Shown piece by piece: positions 16,098-23,767 of a stretch of DNA of 42,008 nucleotides. The position numbers were made by a program, and so were the translations under genes. The notes beneath the pieces were generated by a model. That model did not search any database. It saw nothing but the letters and a program-made list of their open reading frames with translations, and was not told the DNA's origin. Position 1 is the first letter of the stretch. Every line of letters begins with the position of its first letter. The stretch is from Chitinophagaceae bacterium (GTDB lineage Bacteria > Bacteroidota > Bacteroidia > Cytophagales > Cytophagaceae), in assembly GCA_028288365.1 (NCBI GenBank), contig JAQBNU010000058.1:1-42008 (forward strand), in the 5' to 3' direction.

Positions 16098-16292
16098 ATG
16101 GCAGAATTAACTACACAAGAAAAAGAACACGTTCAAGTGGAACTGGATAAGTTGCACGAAGCAGCAGCAAAAACGACTGACTTTAGCGAAAAATTAGAAT
16201 TGAAAGATAAGATCCACAACATGCAGATGATCATGAATGGGATCAAGCCTTATGGCTCTATTCAGTATTTCTGCGAAGGATGTGGTTCATAA
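16098..16292 (+). CDS. Small conserved-looking protein with C-terminal CxxC
   Basis: 64 residues, not recognised. The chain is helical and charged (MAELTTQEKEHVQVELDKL, KTTDFSEKLELKDKIHNMQMIMNG), with no signal peptide, and ends YFCEGCGS, a two-cysteine knuckle three residues from the terminus that could bind zinc with a partner or a dimer mate. Coding character is supported by a clean ATG, a consistent charged helix pattern and a strong terminator directly behind the stop codon. It is flanked by non-operonic neighbours and is therefore probably monocistronic. Function unknown. Confidence 0.7.
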   Translation: MAELTTQEKEHVQVELDKLHEAAAKTTDFSEKLELKDKIHNMQMIMNGIKPYGSIQYFCEGCGS

Positions 16293-16296
16293 AAAA

Positions 16297-16326
16297 AACT
16301 CCGATAGAACTATCGGAGTTTTTTTT
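16297..16326. terminator. Bidirectional intrinsic terminator
   Basis: Stem AACTCCGATAG / CTATCGGAGTT (11 bp, tight loop), preceded by eight A and followed by a T run. It serves the 64-residue gene (plus strand) and the converging gene that ends at 16325. Confidence 0.88.
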
Positions 16327-16702
16327 ATGAACCTATCTTTTTTAACTTTTTAAGATCTAAAATGGTAATGGCACTTTTCTCTACAGAGATCAGTTTTTCT
16401 TTGATGAAATCACCCGTTACTCTTTCTGTCGCTTCTTTTGAAAGATCGGCCATTGCTGCCATATCAGGTAAAGAAATAGTCATTGGGATTTTTTCTTCTC
16501 CGGTACTAATGTATAGTTCATGCAATTCAAGAATAGCAGCGGCCAATTTTTTTCTTTCTACAGTATTGCTGTCGGATGTTATACTCATAGGATTGAAAGA
16601 TGTAAGACGATGTATTGAAACAGGAGTGTTATAGTCAGTGCCATGCGAAGCACATGCGTATTGTGCAGATAAAACAAGAGTAAGCAATAGGATTCTTTTC
16701 AT
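16325..16702 (-). CDS. Signal-peptide-bearing protein with Crp-type winged-helix domain
   Basis: The ATG at 16702 is chosen (125 residues), because it starts a standard signal peptide (MKRILLLTLVLSAQYACA, cleavage after ACA); seven more codons are open upstream. After a variable stretch (residues 19-45), RKKLAAAILELHELYIS followed by MTISLPDMAAMADLSKEATERVTGDFIKEK and a closing ITILDLKKLKKIG strongly resembles the HTH domain of Crp/Fnr regulators (pattern: ...DLAxLxGxxxETVxRxLxxLxxxGLI...IxILDxxxL). No cyclic-nucleotide or receiver domain is present. A DNA-binding fold behind a secretion signal is contradictory. The protein may be a remnant, may keep the hydrophobic segment as an anchor, or may use the fold for something else. 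Confidence 0.6.
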   Translation of the reverse strand: MKRILLLTLVLSAQYACASHGTDYNTPVSIHRLTSFNPMSITSDSNTVERKKLAAAILELHELYISTGEEKIPMTISLPDMAAMADLSKEATERVTGDFIKEKLISVEKSAITILDLKKLKKIGS

Positions 16703-16917
16703 ACTGATGACCCATACGATCAAATACTCATTCTAGTTTTATCTATCCGAAAATGCACTTCCATGTTCCTCCACATGTGATCTTATTTCCCTGCATTGTC
16801 CATCAAATTCCCATTTATAGGGCGCTAATAAACGCAAATCCCTCAGTTTTAGTGGTACTATTCCCGGAATGATTCTTGAACAAGTAACATCATTGACCAC
16901 TAAAAAAACCTAACCTT

Positions 16918-17217
16918 ATGAAAAATGCACTAAAAATTCTAGTAGCCGTAATGGCATTTGTTTTTGTTTCCGTTGCAGCCAATGCACAAATCACAAAAGA
17001 ACACGCGATGTTGAAAGATGGTAAAATGTACATCGTGAAAGTAGATATTGAAACTGCTATGAAAGAAGACATGACGTTGAAAAACGGAACTGTCATCATG
17101 ATGAACGGTACAGTAAAATGGAAAAATGGGAAATCAGTAAAATTAACTGAAGGTGAAAGAGTAGACATGGAAGGTCACATCTACGACAAAGATAAGAAGA
17201 TGAAAAAAGCCATGTAA
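16918..17217 (+). CDS. DUF6799-type small secreted protein
   Basis: 99 residues. Signal peptide (MKNALKILVAVMAFVFVSVAANAQ), then a short beta repeat: AMLKDGKMYIVKVD, MTLKNGTVIMMNGTVKWKNGKSVKLTEGERVDMEGHI, ending in a Lys-rich tail. The 'DGKM...NGT...NGTV...NGK...GE' rhythm is that of the DUF6799 family, common in Bacteroidota and of unknown function. It is Met- and Lys-rich after the signal. Monocistronic, with a terminator about 20 bases past the stop. Confidence 0.75.
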   Translation: MKNALKILVAVMAFVFVSVAANAQITKEHAMLKDGKMYIVKVDIETAMKEDMTLKNGTVIMMNGTVKWKNGKSVKLTEGERVDMEGHIYDKDKKMKKAM

Positions 17218-17236
17218 CGTTGATCTTCTCTTCAAT

Positions 17237-17269
17237 AAAAAATCCTGGCCTTTACGACCGGGATTTTTT
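17237..17269. terminator. Terminator between converging genes
   Basis: Imperfect stem AATCCTGGCC / GACCGGGATT with A-rich 5' and T-rich 3' flanks, a 5-base loop, one G-T pair and one mismatch. It lies between the DUF6799 gene and the converging GIN-domain gene and overlaps the latter's stop codon. Confidence 0.7.
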
Positions 17270-17945
17270 ATTGTTGAGGAATAGCCTTACCATGGAAGCT
17301 ATCAAGCACCGTAGAGACATTTACAATCCGTGGATTTCCTTTATAAAATAAATTACCAATACTGTTGACGCTACCGGTCAGTTTTTGTTTGACGTTCACT
17401 TGCACATCACTTGTACCTCCATGGTACACGACACAACTGTCCGTCACCAAATCAAATCCAAAAAATCTACCGAGGTTGGTAGTCCCCACATAGAGGTATG
17501 GTGTCTTTCCTGACATGATCCAGTCACCTGTATTTTGTACAGCCACTGTAATGGAACTGTCCACATGAATGTTCTTAAGATTCACCGCAGCATTTTGCCC
17601 GGAAATGAATAGTTGTTTCATCGAAAGAGAATCTAGACTTCGTACTCCTCCGCCATTCAAACCAATGCTTAATGTTTTCTTCACACCGATAACCACTTCC
17701 CCACCACCGTTGACCATCAGATAACCGCCATAATTGCTCACCTGAGGATCACCCTGTGTTTTACGGATCACACGATTTATACTGTCTTGCTGCAAGGTAA
17801 TAATAGTAAAACCATTCACTTGCACTGAAGTGACATCCGCATTTCCAAAAGGATATTGGTCATACTTTGGAGGAACATTTTCTTTGGCACCGCAAGACCA
17901 TAAAAAAACTATAAAAAAGCAGAAAGGTAAAATTCTTTGGATCAT
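17268..17945 (-). CDS. GIN-domain (DUF2807) lipoprotein
   Basis: The ATG at 17945 gives 225 residues; the frame can be extended only by a TTG three codons earlier. A lipoprotein signal (ILPFCFFIVFLWSC) is followed by a repetitive beta-structure: NVPPKYDQYP, VNGFTIITLQQDSINRVI, LMVNGGGEVVIGVKKTLSIGLNGGG, KNIHVDSSITVAVQNTGDW, and the family-typical end GTSDVQVNVKQKLTGSVNSIGNLFYKGNPRIVNVS. This is the 'head GIN' right-handed beta-helix fold found widely in Bacteroidota surface proteins; a role in adhesion or glycan contact has been proposed but is not settled. Likely exposed in the outer membrane or periplasm. Confidence 0.82.
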   Translation of the reverse strand: MIQRILPFCFFIVFLWSCGAKENVPPKYDQYPFGNADVTSVQVNGFTIITLQQDSINRVIRKTQGDPQVSNYGGYLMVNGGGEVVIGVKKTLSIGLNGGGVRSLDSLSMKQLFISGQNAAVNLKNIHVDSSITVAVQNTGDWIMSGKTPYLYVGTTNLGRFFGFDLVTDSCVVYHGGTSDVQVNVKQKLTGSVNSIGNLFYKGNPRIVNVSTVLDSFHGKAIPQQ

Positions 17946-18025
17946 TCTCGTCAATTTTGATGGAAAGAATCATGAACCTGTTTTTACGACTATTAAAAAA
18001 AATAGTTTCAGAAAATGCCTGTTGT

Positions 18026-19153
18026 TCAAACACTTCGGCTTGGGTAATAACGGTCTCTTATACCCAAAAAAAATTGCTCCACAAATTCTGTCATCCATTT
18101 TCCACAAAAAACACTCAACGCTATACTCAGCGGGAATACAATGTATTTTGCATCTATTTTTAAATACTCCTGAATAACATAAAGAGGCAACTGATCCATG
18201 ACATGATTCACAAAGGTATGAATGATATAGATGGCATAAGAATACACACCTACCTTACTTAAAAAAGTAACGACACATTTACCGAATAGAGTATTCAATT
18301 GATCATTGATAGCCGGAGTAAGTAAAACATGAATTAAAATAATGCTGAAAGAAATATAGACAAACGTAAATCCAATGGTCTTCACAAAAAAGGAATCATT
18401 TTCATTTAGGAAAGGAGTGAATGCGAGTAATAGAAAAGCCAATAGTAAAGATGTTGTTTTATAACTCACAAATTTATGTTCCAGATAAACACGTTTGAAA
18501 TAAAACAGATACGCCACCAATACACCTGCCAATAAAGAATCGATGCGCAAATGAGTCATCGTAAAATTTCTGCTGGTCAAATTAGGCAATGCTATATTTT
18601 GTACCACTCTACATACCAAACAAACAATCATGACAAGAAAAACTATTCTTTCAAATCTACCGATACGATCGTAAGATTCTTCTTCATACAGACCGGTCTT
18701 TTTCTTATTGGTCACATACCACAATAAAAAAGTCAGTCCAAAATAGAAATGCTCCTCTACTGCCAATGACCAACTCGGAGCGAAAGCATAGCCCCAGCCG
18801 TTTACATAGTTCTGAAGAAATACCATGTCAGATAAAAAACGTAGTACATCCAATTGATGATTGAAAATAATAGGGATAAGATAAACGAGATAAAACAAGT
18901 AGTACATCGGATAGATTTTAAAACCGCGGCGAATTAAAAACCGAACCGCATCTATCCTTCCAAATTTCTGATGTTCTTTAAACAACAAGCCGGAAACCAA
19001 AAAGCCGCTCAACACAAAAAACAAATCTACCCCGATCCATCCTACATTTCTTGTCCATTGAAAAAGATACTGATGGTTGCACAAAACCAAAAGAATGGCA
19101 ATGCCTCTTAAAAAGTCTAATTCTCTGAGTCTCCCGGTTTGCTTCCCATGCAT
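18026..19153 (-). CDS. Acyltransferase family 3 membrane protein (OafA-like)
   Basis: 375 residues, about ten membrane segments. The N-terminal signature LRELDFLRGIAILLVLCNHQY includes the conserved catalytic His27; GVDLFFVLSGFLVSGLLFKE and SWSLAVEEHFYFGLTFLL follow in the usual order. Such enzymes transfer acyl groups from acyl-CoA to sugars of LPS, capsule or peptidoglycan, working across the inner membrane. There is no C-terminal SGNH domain, so it is the short type. It stands 80 bp upstream of the GIN lipoprotein gene on the same strand, with no terminator seen between, so co-transcription is possible. Confidence 0.9.
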   Translation of the reverse strand: MHGKQTGRLRELDFLRGIAILLVLCNHQYLFQWTRNVGWIGVDLFFVLSGFLVSGLLFKEHQKFGRIDAVRFLIRRGFKIYPMYYLFYLVYLIPIIFNHQLDVLRFLSDMVFLQNYVNGWGYAFAPSWSLAVEEHFYFGLTFLLWYVTNKKKTGLYEEESYDRIGRFERIVFLVMIVCLVCRVVQNIALPNLTSRNFTMTHLRIDSLLAGVLVAYLFYFKRVYLEHKFVSYKTTSLLLAFLLLAFTPFLNENDSFFVKTIGFTFVYISFSIILIHVLLTPAINDQLNTLFGKCVVTFLSKVGVYSYAIYIIHTFVNHVMDQLPLYVIQEYLKIDAKYIVFPLSIALSVFCGKWMTEFVEQFFLGIRDRYYPSRSV

Positions 19154-19230
19154 AAAAATACAGATCTACGTTTTACTAAGATAACTTAAAAATCAGTTTT
19201 TTTTATTTCTTCCACTGTGATAAATAAAAA

Positions 19231-19260
19231 ATGTGATTGCGCGCATGAGCGCAATCACAT
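19231..19260 (-). terminator. Intrinsic terminator of the peroxiredoxin-like gene
   Basis: Perfect 12-bp stem ATGTGATTGCGC / GCGCAATCACAT with a 6-base loop; on the minus strand TTTTTATTTAT follows. It lies 18 bases past the stop at 19278. Confidence 0.85.
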
Positions 19261-19277
19261 ACTATTAAACCCTTTTC

Positions 19278-19808
19278 TTACTTCCTGAGTATCTGATTAA
19301 GCGGTAAATCATCTCCCATGAATCTTGAATAATGGGTCGTAACGATTTTACCATTTTCATCGATTATAAAATCAGCACCCATGCGAAGGACGGAGCCATC
19401 CATAGCAAGTTTCTTTGCAAATAATTTTTCTCCTTTTATGATTTTACCCATTGCTCCTCTGAAAAAAGAAGAGAGCAATCCGAACAACGACTTTTCTACG
19501 CCATACGCTTTGTACAACTTATTTTCAGGATCAGCAATAAATGTAACAGGATATTTTTCTTGTTGAAGGTATTCCAACATAGTCTCTTTACTCGATTCAT
19601 AAACCAATACGACCTTGGTATTTTGTTGTTCCAGTGTTTTACTTTCTTTCAATAAGCCATGCACGCGCAAATTGCAGACCGGACAGCCCGCAAAACGCAT
19701 GAACGAAAGCAATACTTTACTTCCTTTGAGTGATGTCAGGGAAAAGGAATTGCCGTACACATCAGTAGTTTCAATAGACGGAGCAGGGGATTTTTCAGTT
19801 AGTCTCAT
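19278..19808 (-). CDS. Peroxiredoxin-like (AhpC/TSA superfamily) protein with CPVC motif
   Basis: 176 residues, thioredoxin fold. SFSLTSLKGSKVLLSFMRFAGCPVCNLRVH places a Cys42-x-x-Cys45 pair at the end of strand 1/helix 1, where classical peroxiredoxins have one peroxidatic Cys with Thr-x-x-Cys. VTFIADPENKLYKAYGV and GADFIIDENGKIVTTHYSRFMGDDLP follow the family. A peroxiredoxin-like (Prx-like type 2) role in thiol redox chemistry is likely; the peroxidase activity is uncertain. No signal peptide, so cytoplasmic. The gene follows the ECF sigma factor by 46 bp on the same strand, suggesting a stress regulon member co-transcribed with its regulator. Confidence 0.82.
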   Translation of the reverse strand: MRLTEKSPAPSIETTDVYGNSFSLTSLKGSKVLLSFMRFAGCPVCNLRVHGLLKESKTLEQQNTKVVLVYESSKETMLEYLQQEKYPVTFIADPENKLYKAYGVEKSLFGLLSSFFRGAMGKIIKGEKLFAKKLAMDGSVLRMGADFIIDENGKIVTTHYSRFMGDDLPLNQILRK

Positions 19809-19854
19809 GGTAAATAGGTTATGTTTAGTATTTAATACCCTATACCTTCCACAA

Positions 19855-20424
19855 TCACCCGTTGGGATAAACTTTTTTTCCTTCTCTACGCAATTGCGTC
19901 AGACACTTGTATTTTTGATTGTTAAAGGAGTGGTTGTTTCTATACCCCAATTCTTTGATCAGTTCTTCTGAATCATTGTTTTTAAAAAATATGCGGGTAA
20001 TTAAAACGATGCAATGCTGAGACACCTTATTGATCAACTCTTTCACCCAACCTTCACGTTGTTGTTCCTGCAGTCGGTATTCTTCTATCACATGCACATC
20101 TTCTTCGCTTAAAATCTCTTCATACGATTCTATATCCGCATTGATTTTACGGTCGCGTATTTTCTTCAACCAGATATTTTTATTGATGGCGTATACATAG
20201 GTCTTTAAAGAACCGTTGAGTTGAAAATTTTCTTTTCGGAGGTTTCGGATCAAGACCAGTACCGTTTCCTGAAAACTATCTTCCGCATCTTCTTTCGTAC
20301 CGCCATGCTGCAGGATGTACCTGGCCAGGACAGGGAAATACACATCGTACAACTCAATGAAAGCAGTTCTTTCATTGTGCCTCAACGAGGCGAGAAATTC
20401 GTCTTCTGTAACAGCGGCCTTCAT
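19855..20424 (-). CDS. ECF-type RNA polymerase sigma factor
   Basis: I take the ATG at 20424 (189 residues); two codons further out a TTG overlaps the -7 box. Region 2: AFIELYDVYFPVLARYILQHGGTKEDAEDSFQETVLVLIRN, followed by NGSLKTYVYAINKNIWLKKIRDRK, the classical sigma2 helices. Region 4 is shorter and less canonical (ELIKELGYRNNHSFNNQKYKCLTQLRR) but keeps the helix-turn-helix pattern of a Bacteroidota ECF subgroup. No anti-sigma (FecR-type) gene is adjacent; the next gene encodes the peroxiredoxin-like protein. A TAGTTTTG box lies 3 bases before the ATG. Confidence 0.88.
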   Translation of the reverse strand: MKAAVTEDEFLASLRHNERTAFIELYDVYFPVLARYILQHGGTKEDAEDSFQETVLVLIRNLRKENFQLNGSLKTYVYAINKNIWLKKIRDRKINADIESYEEILSEEDVHVIEEYRLQEQQREGWVKELINKVSQHCIVLITRIFFKNNDSEELIKELGYRNNHSFNNQKYKCLTQLRREGKKVYPNG

Positions 20425-20427
20425 GAT

Positions 20428-20435
20428 CAAAACTA
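20428..20435 (-). promoter_or_regulatory. Putative -7 element of the ECF sigma gene
   Basis: TAGTTTTG (minus strand) matches TAnnTTTG exactly and ends 3 bases before the ATG at 20424. No TTG is found at 19-bp spacing (a CAA on the plus strand occurs at 14 bp), so the match may be partly fortuitous. Confidence 0.4.
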
Positions 20436-20577
20436 TAAACTTCTATTCTCAATTCATAACTTCCTTTTAAAATCTAATAAAGAATAGATTATCATCCGTT
20501 TCAAAAAGCAGAGGCATTGAATCCTTTGATTGTTGATTTTATTTCTTTATTTATACCAATCGCTAAATGCAACAAGT

Positions 20578-20937
20578 ATGGGAAACGAGATCAGTATCAA
20601 CATCGAACACAACGACAACAACCGTTTGCAATCCTTTTTACGAAGCGTGAAATATCCGCTGGAAGAAGTTCCCTTTGACTGGAGCAGCTGGCAATATGCG
20701 GCTCACATTGTGGGAGGTAAAAAATACCACACCTCCACTTTACCTCAACCTGCTATACTCACGGTTTTATTGTGCGACTCCTATGACGATGCCAATGCCA
20801 TCGGAAAAGCGAATGAAATGCTGGCCAACAGCAGCCATGCACGCTGGGGTCTTAACGGAAGCATCTTATACTTCGTTGAATCAGAAGATGAAGACAAAGT
20901 GAGTGAATTGGTAAGTTTGTTTGCAGGGGAGGAATAG
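20578..20937 (+). CDS. Conserved-looking cytosolic protein, unknown function
   Basis: The ATG at 20578 gives 119 residues; the frame opens 16 codons earlier only through a TTG and a hydrophobic stretch that does not resemble a real signal. Visible features: MGNEISINIEHNDNNRLQSFL, SSWQYAAHIVGGKKYHTST, AILTVLLCDSYDDANAIGKAN, HARWGLNGSILYFVESEDEDKVSELVSLF. The alternating alpha/beta pattern suggests a small soluble ferredoxin-like fold. It is divergently placed from the ECF sigma gene across a 153-bp spacer. No family recognised. Confidence 0.65.
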   Translation: MGNEISINIEHNDNNRLQSFLRSVKYPLEEVPFDWSSWQYAAHIVGGKKYHTSTLPQPAILTVLLCDSYDDANAIGKANEMLANSSHARWGLNGSILYFVESEDEDKVSELVSLFAGEE

Positions 20938-21143
20938 ATTGACGTGACTTGTTTCAAATAATACTTGAATTCTAGTTATGACAAAAAAAACCTATCAACA
21001 CAAAACAACGTAGCCTTATTTAACCATGAGGTAATAAAATCTTAATCTTGCAAATCGATTTTATTATAGTAGTATTGATCGGGTATTCAACAGAATTTGT
21101 ACCGACTCCATATTTCTATTTCCCAACAAAAAACTTCAACACG

Positions 21144-21539
21144 ATGAGCAGCAAAATGAGCACAGCAACCAATGCCTTAAATTGGTTTGAAATTTCAGTG
21201 AATGACATCAGCAGAGCGACTGCGTTTTACGAAACGATCTTCGACATTCAACTCATGCCAATGGAAATGATGGGAATGAAAATGGCCATGTTTCCAGCAG
21301 ACGATGCCAACGGAAAAGTGGGCGGTTCATTGGTGCAAAGTGAGATACACCATCCCAGCGCAACAGGTGCCATCATTTACCTGAATGCCAATCCCGACCT
21401 GCAACTGGTGATCGATCGCCTTGCGAAAACAGGCAGTAAAGTAATCCTGCCTAAAACCTTGATCGATGAAAACACTGGATATCTGGCGCTGTTTACCGAT
21501 ACAGAAGGTAACACAATAGGTTTACATTCGACTAAATAA
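21144..21539 (+). CDS. VOC family (glyoxalase/bleomycin-resistance-like) protein
   Basis: The ATG at 21144 (131 residues) directly precedes the fold; the earlier frame to 21048 lacks domain content and would overlap a possible -7 element (TAATCTTG, 21043-21050). NWFEISVNDISRATAFYETIFDI and FTDTEGNTIGLHS are the usual beta-alpha-beta-beta-beta module marks, with the first-strand metal-ligand position occupied by Glu (NWFEISV) and the last by Gly-Leu-His. Many small VOC proteins of this type act as dimeric metal-dependent or metal-free enzymes of unknown substrate. Monocistronic, with a strong terminator behind it. Confidence 0.85.
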   Translation: MSSKMSTATNALNWFEISVNDISRATAFYETIFDIQLMPMEMMGMKMAMFPADDANGKVGGSLVQSEIHHPSATGAIIYLNANPDLQLVIDRLAKTGSKVILPKTLIDENTGYLALFTDTEGNTIGLHSTK

Positions 21540-21558
21540 TTCCTTCACAACTATTACC

Positions 21559-21585
21559 AGCGCCGACAGATGTCGGCGCTTTTTT
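21559..21585 (+). terminator. Intrinsic terminator of the VOC gene
   Basis: Perfect 10-bp GC-rich stem AGCGCCGACA / TGTCGGCGCT followed by TTTTT, 19 bases past the stop codon. Confidence 0.9.
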
Positions 21586-21678
21586 GGCAAAGCAGTTCTA
21601 TTACGTAGACGTTCCATAAGTCCATCCGGCAGGACATGCCGGTGTTTATTAATTAGTTTTTTATGCTTACATTGAAGG

Positions 21679-22194
21679 ATGACAAAATTAATTTTCATTC
21701 TTATACTCATTATTTTTTCTACACTTGCCCATGCGCAAGATTCACTTAAAACAAAAGGCTTCGTATTAAATGTACAAGGCTATCCGGATAGCACAGCCTT
21801 TGAACATGACTTTGCCGCAGATAAAGTAAAAGGCTTATGGATCAAAAACTATTTACTGGAAGAAGCCGACTCTTCAGTACGTTACTACCTAAAAGCGAAA
21901 AAAGGAAGAGCAAAAATAGAAACTGTGCCGGGAAGTAAACACGCCTTTTACGTTACACCCATTGGTAAGAAATTAAAGAATAAACAAAGACCCTTTATTG
22001 AACTGGAAGTTTTATTGGTCATCAGCAAAGACAACATTTATTTCCCCATTAAAAAATCTTCTGATTTAAGATTGCTTGACGAACATAGAAACGTAATAGA
22101 GAAAAACGTCAAATGGAAAAATTACAAAGCACTCAAAAAGAGAAATGGCAAGTTGTGGCAGGGCTCACTGTTTTATAATGTGAGGATGGAATGA
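21679..22194 (+). CDS. Secreted basic protein of unknown function
   Basis: 171 residues. Signal peptide MTKLIFILILIIFSTLAHAQ with cleavage after AHAQ. The mature chain is Lys-rich and mixed alpha/beta: TKGFVLNVQGYPDSTAFEHDF, KGLWIKNYLLEEADSSVRYYLKAKKGRAKIETVPGSKHAFYVTP, RPFIELEVLLVISKDNIYFPIKKSSDLRLLD, ending WQGSLFYNVRME. No cysteine, no sorting domain. I do not recognise the family. It converges on the GT-C gene with only 10 bp between stop codons and no terminator in the gap. Confidence 0.65.
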   Translation: MTKLIFILILIIFSTLAHAQDSLKTKGFVLNVQGYPDSTAFEHDFAADKVKGLWIKNYLLEEADSSVRYYLKAKKGRAKIETVPGSKHAFYVTPIGKKLKNKQRPFIELEVLLVISKDNIYFPIKKSSDLRLLDEHRNVIEKNVKWKNYKALKKRNGKLWQGSLFYNVRME

Positions 22195-22204
22195 GTTGAA
22201 TTGT

Positions 22205-23767
22205 TTATTTTACACTACGTATACTTTTTCCTGGCCCTACTTTTTTGAAATAGACCTTGCAAAACCTAAGGTCTGTATATTCAAAACTACCGTCCGCAAC
22301 GATCTCCCTCAATGATGTTCCATTAAACAAAGGTTTCTCCATAGATCCTGGTAGTGCGATGATGCTTACATTCGTCGTGGTCTTCGCCTTTAAATCCTGA
22401 ATGCTTCGGTTGAATCCAGTAAAATCACCTTGTATGGTTTTGAACTGGCGCATTTGAAAAACTCTTCTATTTAATTCAGGATTCATTTCTGGCAATAAAA
22501 CAATTTGATGCTGAGTATTCTTTTTTTCCAACAACTCTTTGAGAAGATTCTTTTGAGAATAAGACACCGCTGACTCTGAAAATCTCACTTGCTCTCGCAC
22601 AATCACTGACCTGCAAAAATAAATACAACCAATCAAAGCGACTACTCTGAAAAAGCGAACATCTTTCAGTAAAAAAATAATCAGAATGATAGGCATACAT
22701 GCCATATGCCAATAATATCTGGTATCGGAAGTAGGAACCCAAACAGAATCCTTCGCGTAAGACATCATGTCTAAGGCTAAAAGAAACAGAAAATTGCCTA
22801 CCCAGAAACAAACAAAAAGGATCGAGAATGCAGTGAGTTTTTTATCATTTTTCTTTTTTATAAAGAAGCCAACCACCAGGCAAGACAGAATCTGGAATAT
22901 AAAACTTTTAGTATCGTCGATGGTAAGCGATGAAATGATAGGCAAAGACAAATGATAATTAGAAAACAATGCCGTAGAAAAATGCATCAGCCAATCCATG
23001 GAAAAACTAATATGACTTTTATCTGTATCGTATAAACTAGATGCCTGACCGGCCATGTGTTTATTGATCAATAGTAAGCTCAGGAATACAGTGACCGGTA
23101 TCAAAGCAAACATCAGCCCATCGATTACAATTTTAAAATAGTGTTGACGTCTGTAATACAATATACAGAGCGATATAGGAAGGATCAGACCAAGTGCTGC
23201 AAATCGGAATAGAATCAACAAGGCACAAATCAGGGAAATGAGAAATAGCGTTTTGTAATAATACTTTTCATTTTTGCGATCATTGATCTGTAACAAAAGA
23301 TAAACGACAACAGGAAAAAGACTCCACAAGAAAAGCGTTGTCTTGCTTGTAAAAGAAGCTCCTAATGTAAAGGCAAGGAACATCATAAATAAGCCAATGC
23401 TTTTATAACTGCCATTGACATACACATACAATTTGCACCAAAAGTATACACCCAAAAGTATCGCACACAGCGTGAATAGCTGTATGGAAAGTTCATAAGA
23501 ACATCCAAAGAGCTCATTCATCATAACCAAATATCCAGAAAACCCAATAGGCCATCCGGTAACCCAAGTCTGTTGTGTCGTTAACCAATCGTGTGAAATG
23601 GATGGAATGGTATACCCAAATCCATTTTGCAGGTAATGCGCTCCCACCATCTGGATGGATTCATCAAAATCCGTTTGATAGGGAGAAATAAGAAATAAAG
23701 AAAGTATCAAAAGAATGGTAAGCGAAGAAACGACTACCATTAGTTTATCCATCCAATCAATCTTCAT
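22205..23767 (-). CDS. GT-C type membrane glycosyltransferase (GT39/ArnT-like)
   Basis: 520 residues with about 11 membrane segments. The first extracytoplasmic loop carries TDFDESIQMVGAHYLQNG, with the acidic pair (Asp33/Asp35-Glu36) typical of lipid-phosphate-sugar-dependent GT-C enzymes (GT39/GT83), then WPIGFSGYLVMMN. The C-terminal 120 residues are soluble (LLKELLEKKNTQHQIVLLPEMNPELNRRVFQM) and presumably extracytoplasmic. It would transfer a sugar from a polyprenyl-phosphate donor to an envelope acceptor. Its start overlaps the end of the GT2 gene by 11 bp, so the pair is translationally coupled and probably forms one donor-synthesis/transfer pathway. Confidence 0.75.
   Translation of the reverse strand: MKIDWMDKLMVVVSSLTILLILSLFLISPYQTDFDESIQMVGAHYLQNGFGYTIPSISHDWLTTQQTWVTGWPIGFSGYLVMMNELFGCSYELSIQLFTLCAILLGVYFWCKLYVYVNGSYKSIGLFMMFLAFTLGASFTSKTTLFLWSLFPVVVYLLLQINDRKNEKYYYKTLFLISLICALLILFRFAALGLILPISLCILYYRRQHYFKIVIDGLMFALIPVTVFLSLLLINKHMAGQASSLYDTDKSHISFSMDWLMHFSTALFSNYHLSLPIISSLTIDDTKSFIFQILSCLVVGFFIKKKNDKKLTAFSILFVCFWVGNFLFLLALDMMSYAKDSVWVPTSDTRYYWHMACMPIILIIFLLKDVRFFRVVALIGCIYFCRSVIVREQVRFSESAVSYSQKNLLKELLEKKNTQHQIVLLPEMNPELNRRVFQMRQFKTIQGDFTGFNRSIQDLKAKTTTNVSIIALPGSMEKPLFNGTSLREIVADGSFEYTDLRFCKVYFKKVGPGKSIRSVK

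Noticed and set aside
19855-20424. ECF sigma factor as a pseudogene because of its unusual region 4
   Set aside because: The frame is intact, region 2 is canonical, and similar short region 4 sequences occur in Bacteroidota ECF subgroups.
20530-20577. N-terminal extension of the 119-residue protein as a signal peptide
   Set aside because: It starts from TTG, is cut short by polar residues, and the ATG at 20578 gives a compact soluble domain.
21626-21642. Hairpin CCGGCA/TGCCGG before the basic secreted protein
   Set aside because: The 6-bp stem with a diffuse T-rich flank could be a terminator remnant or an operator; there is no partner site to support either.
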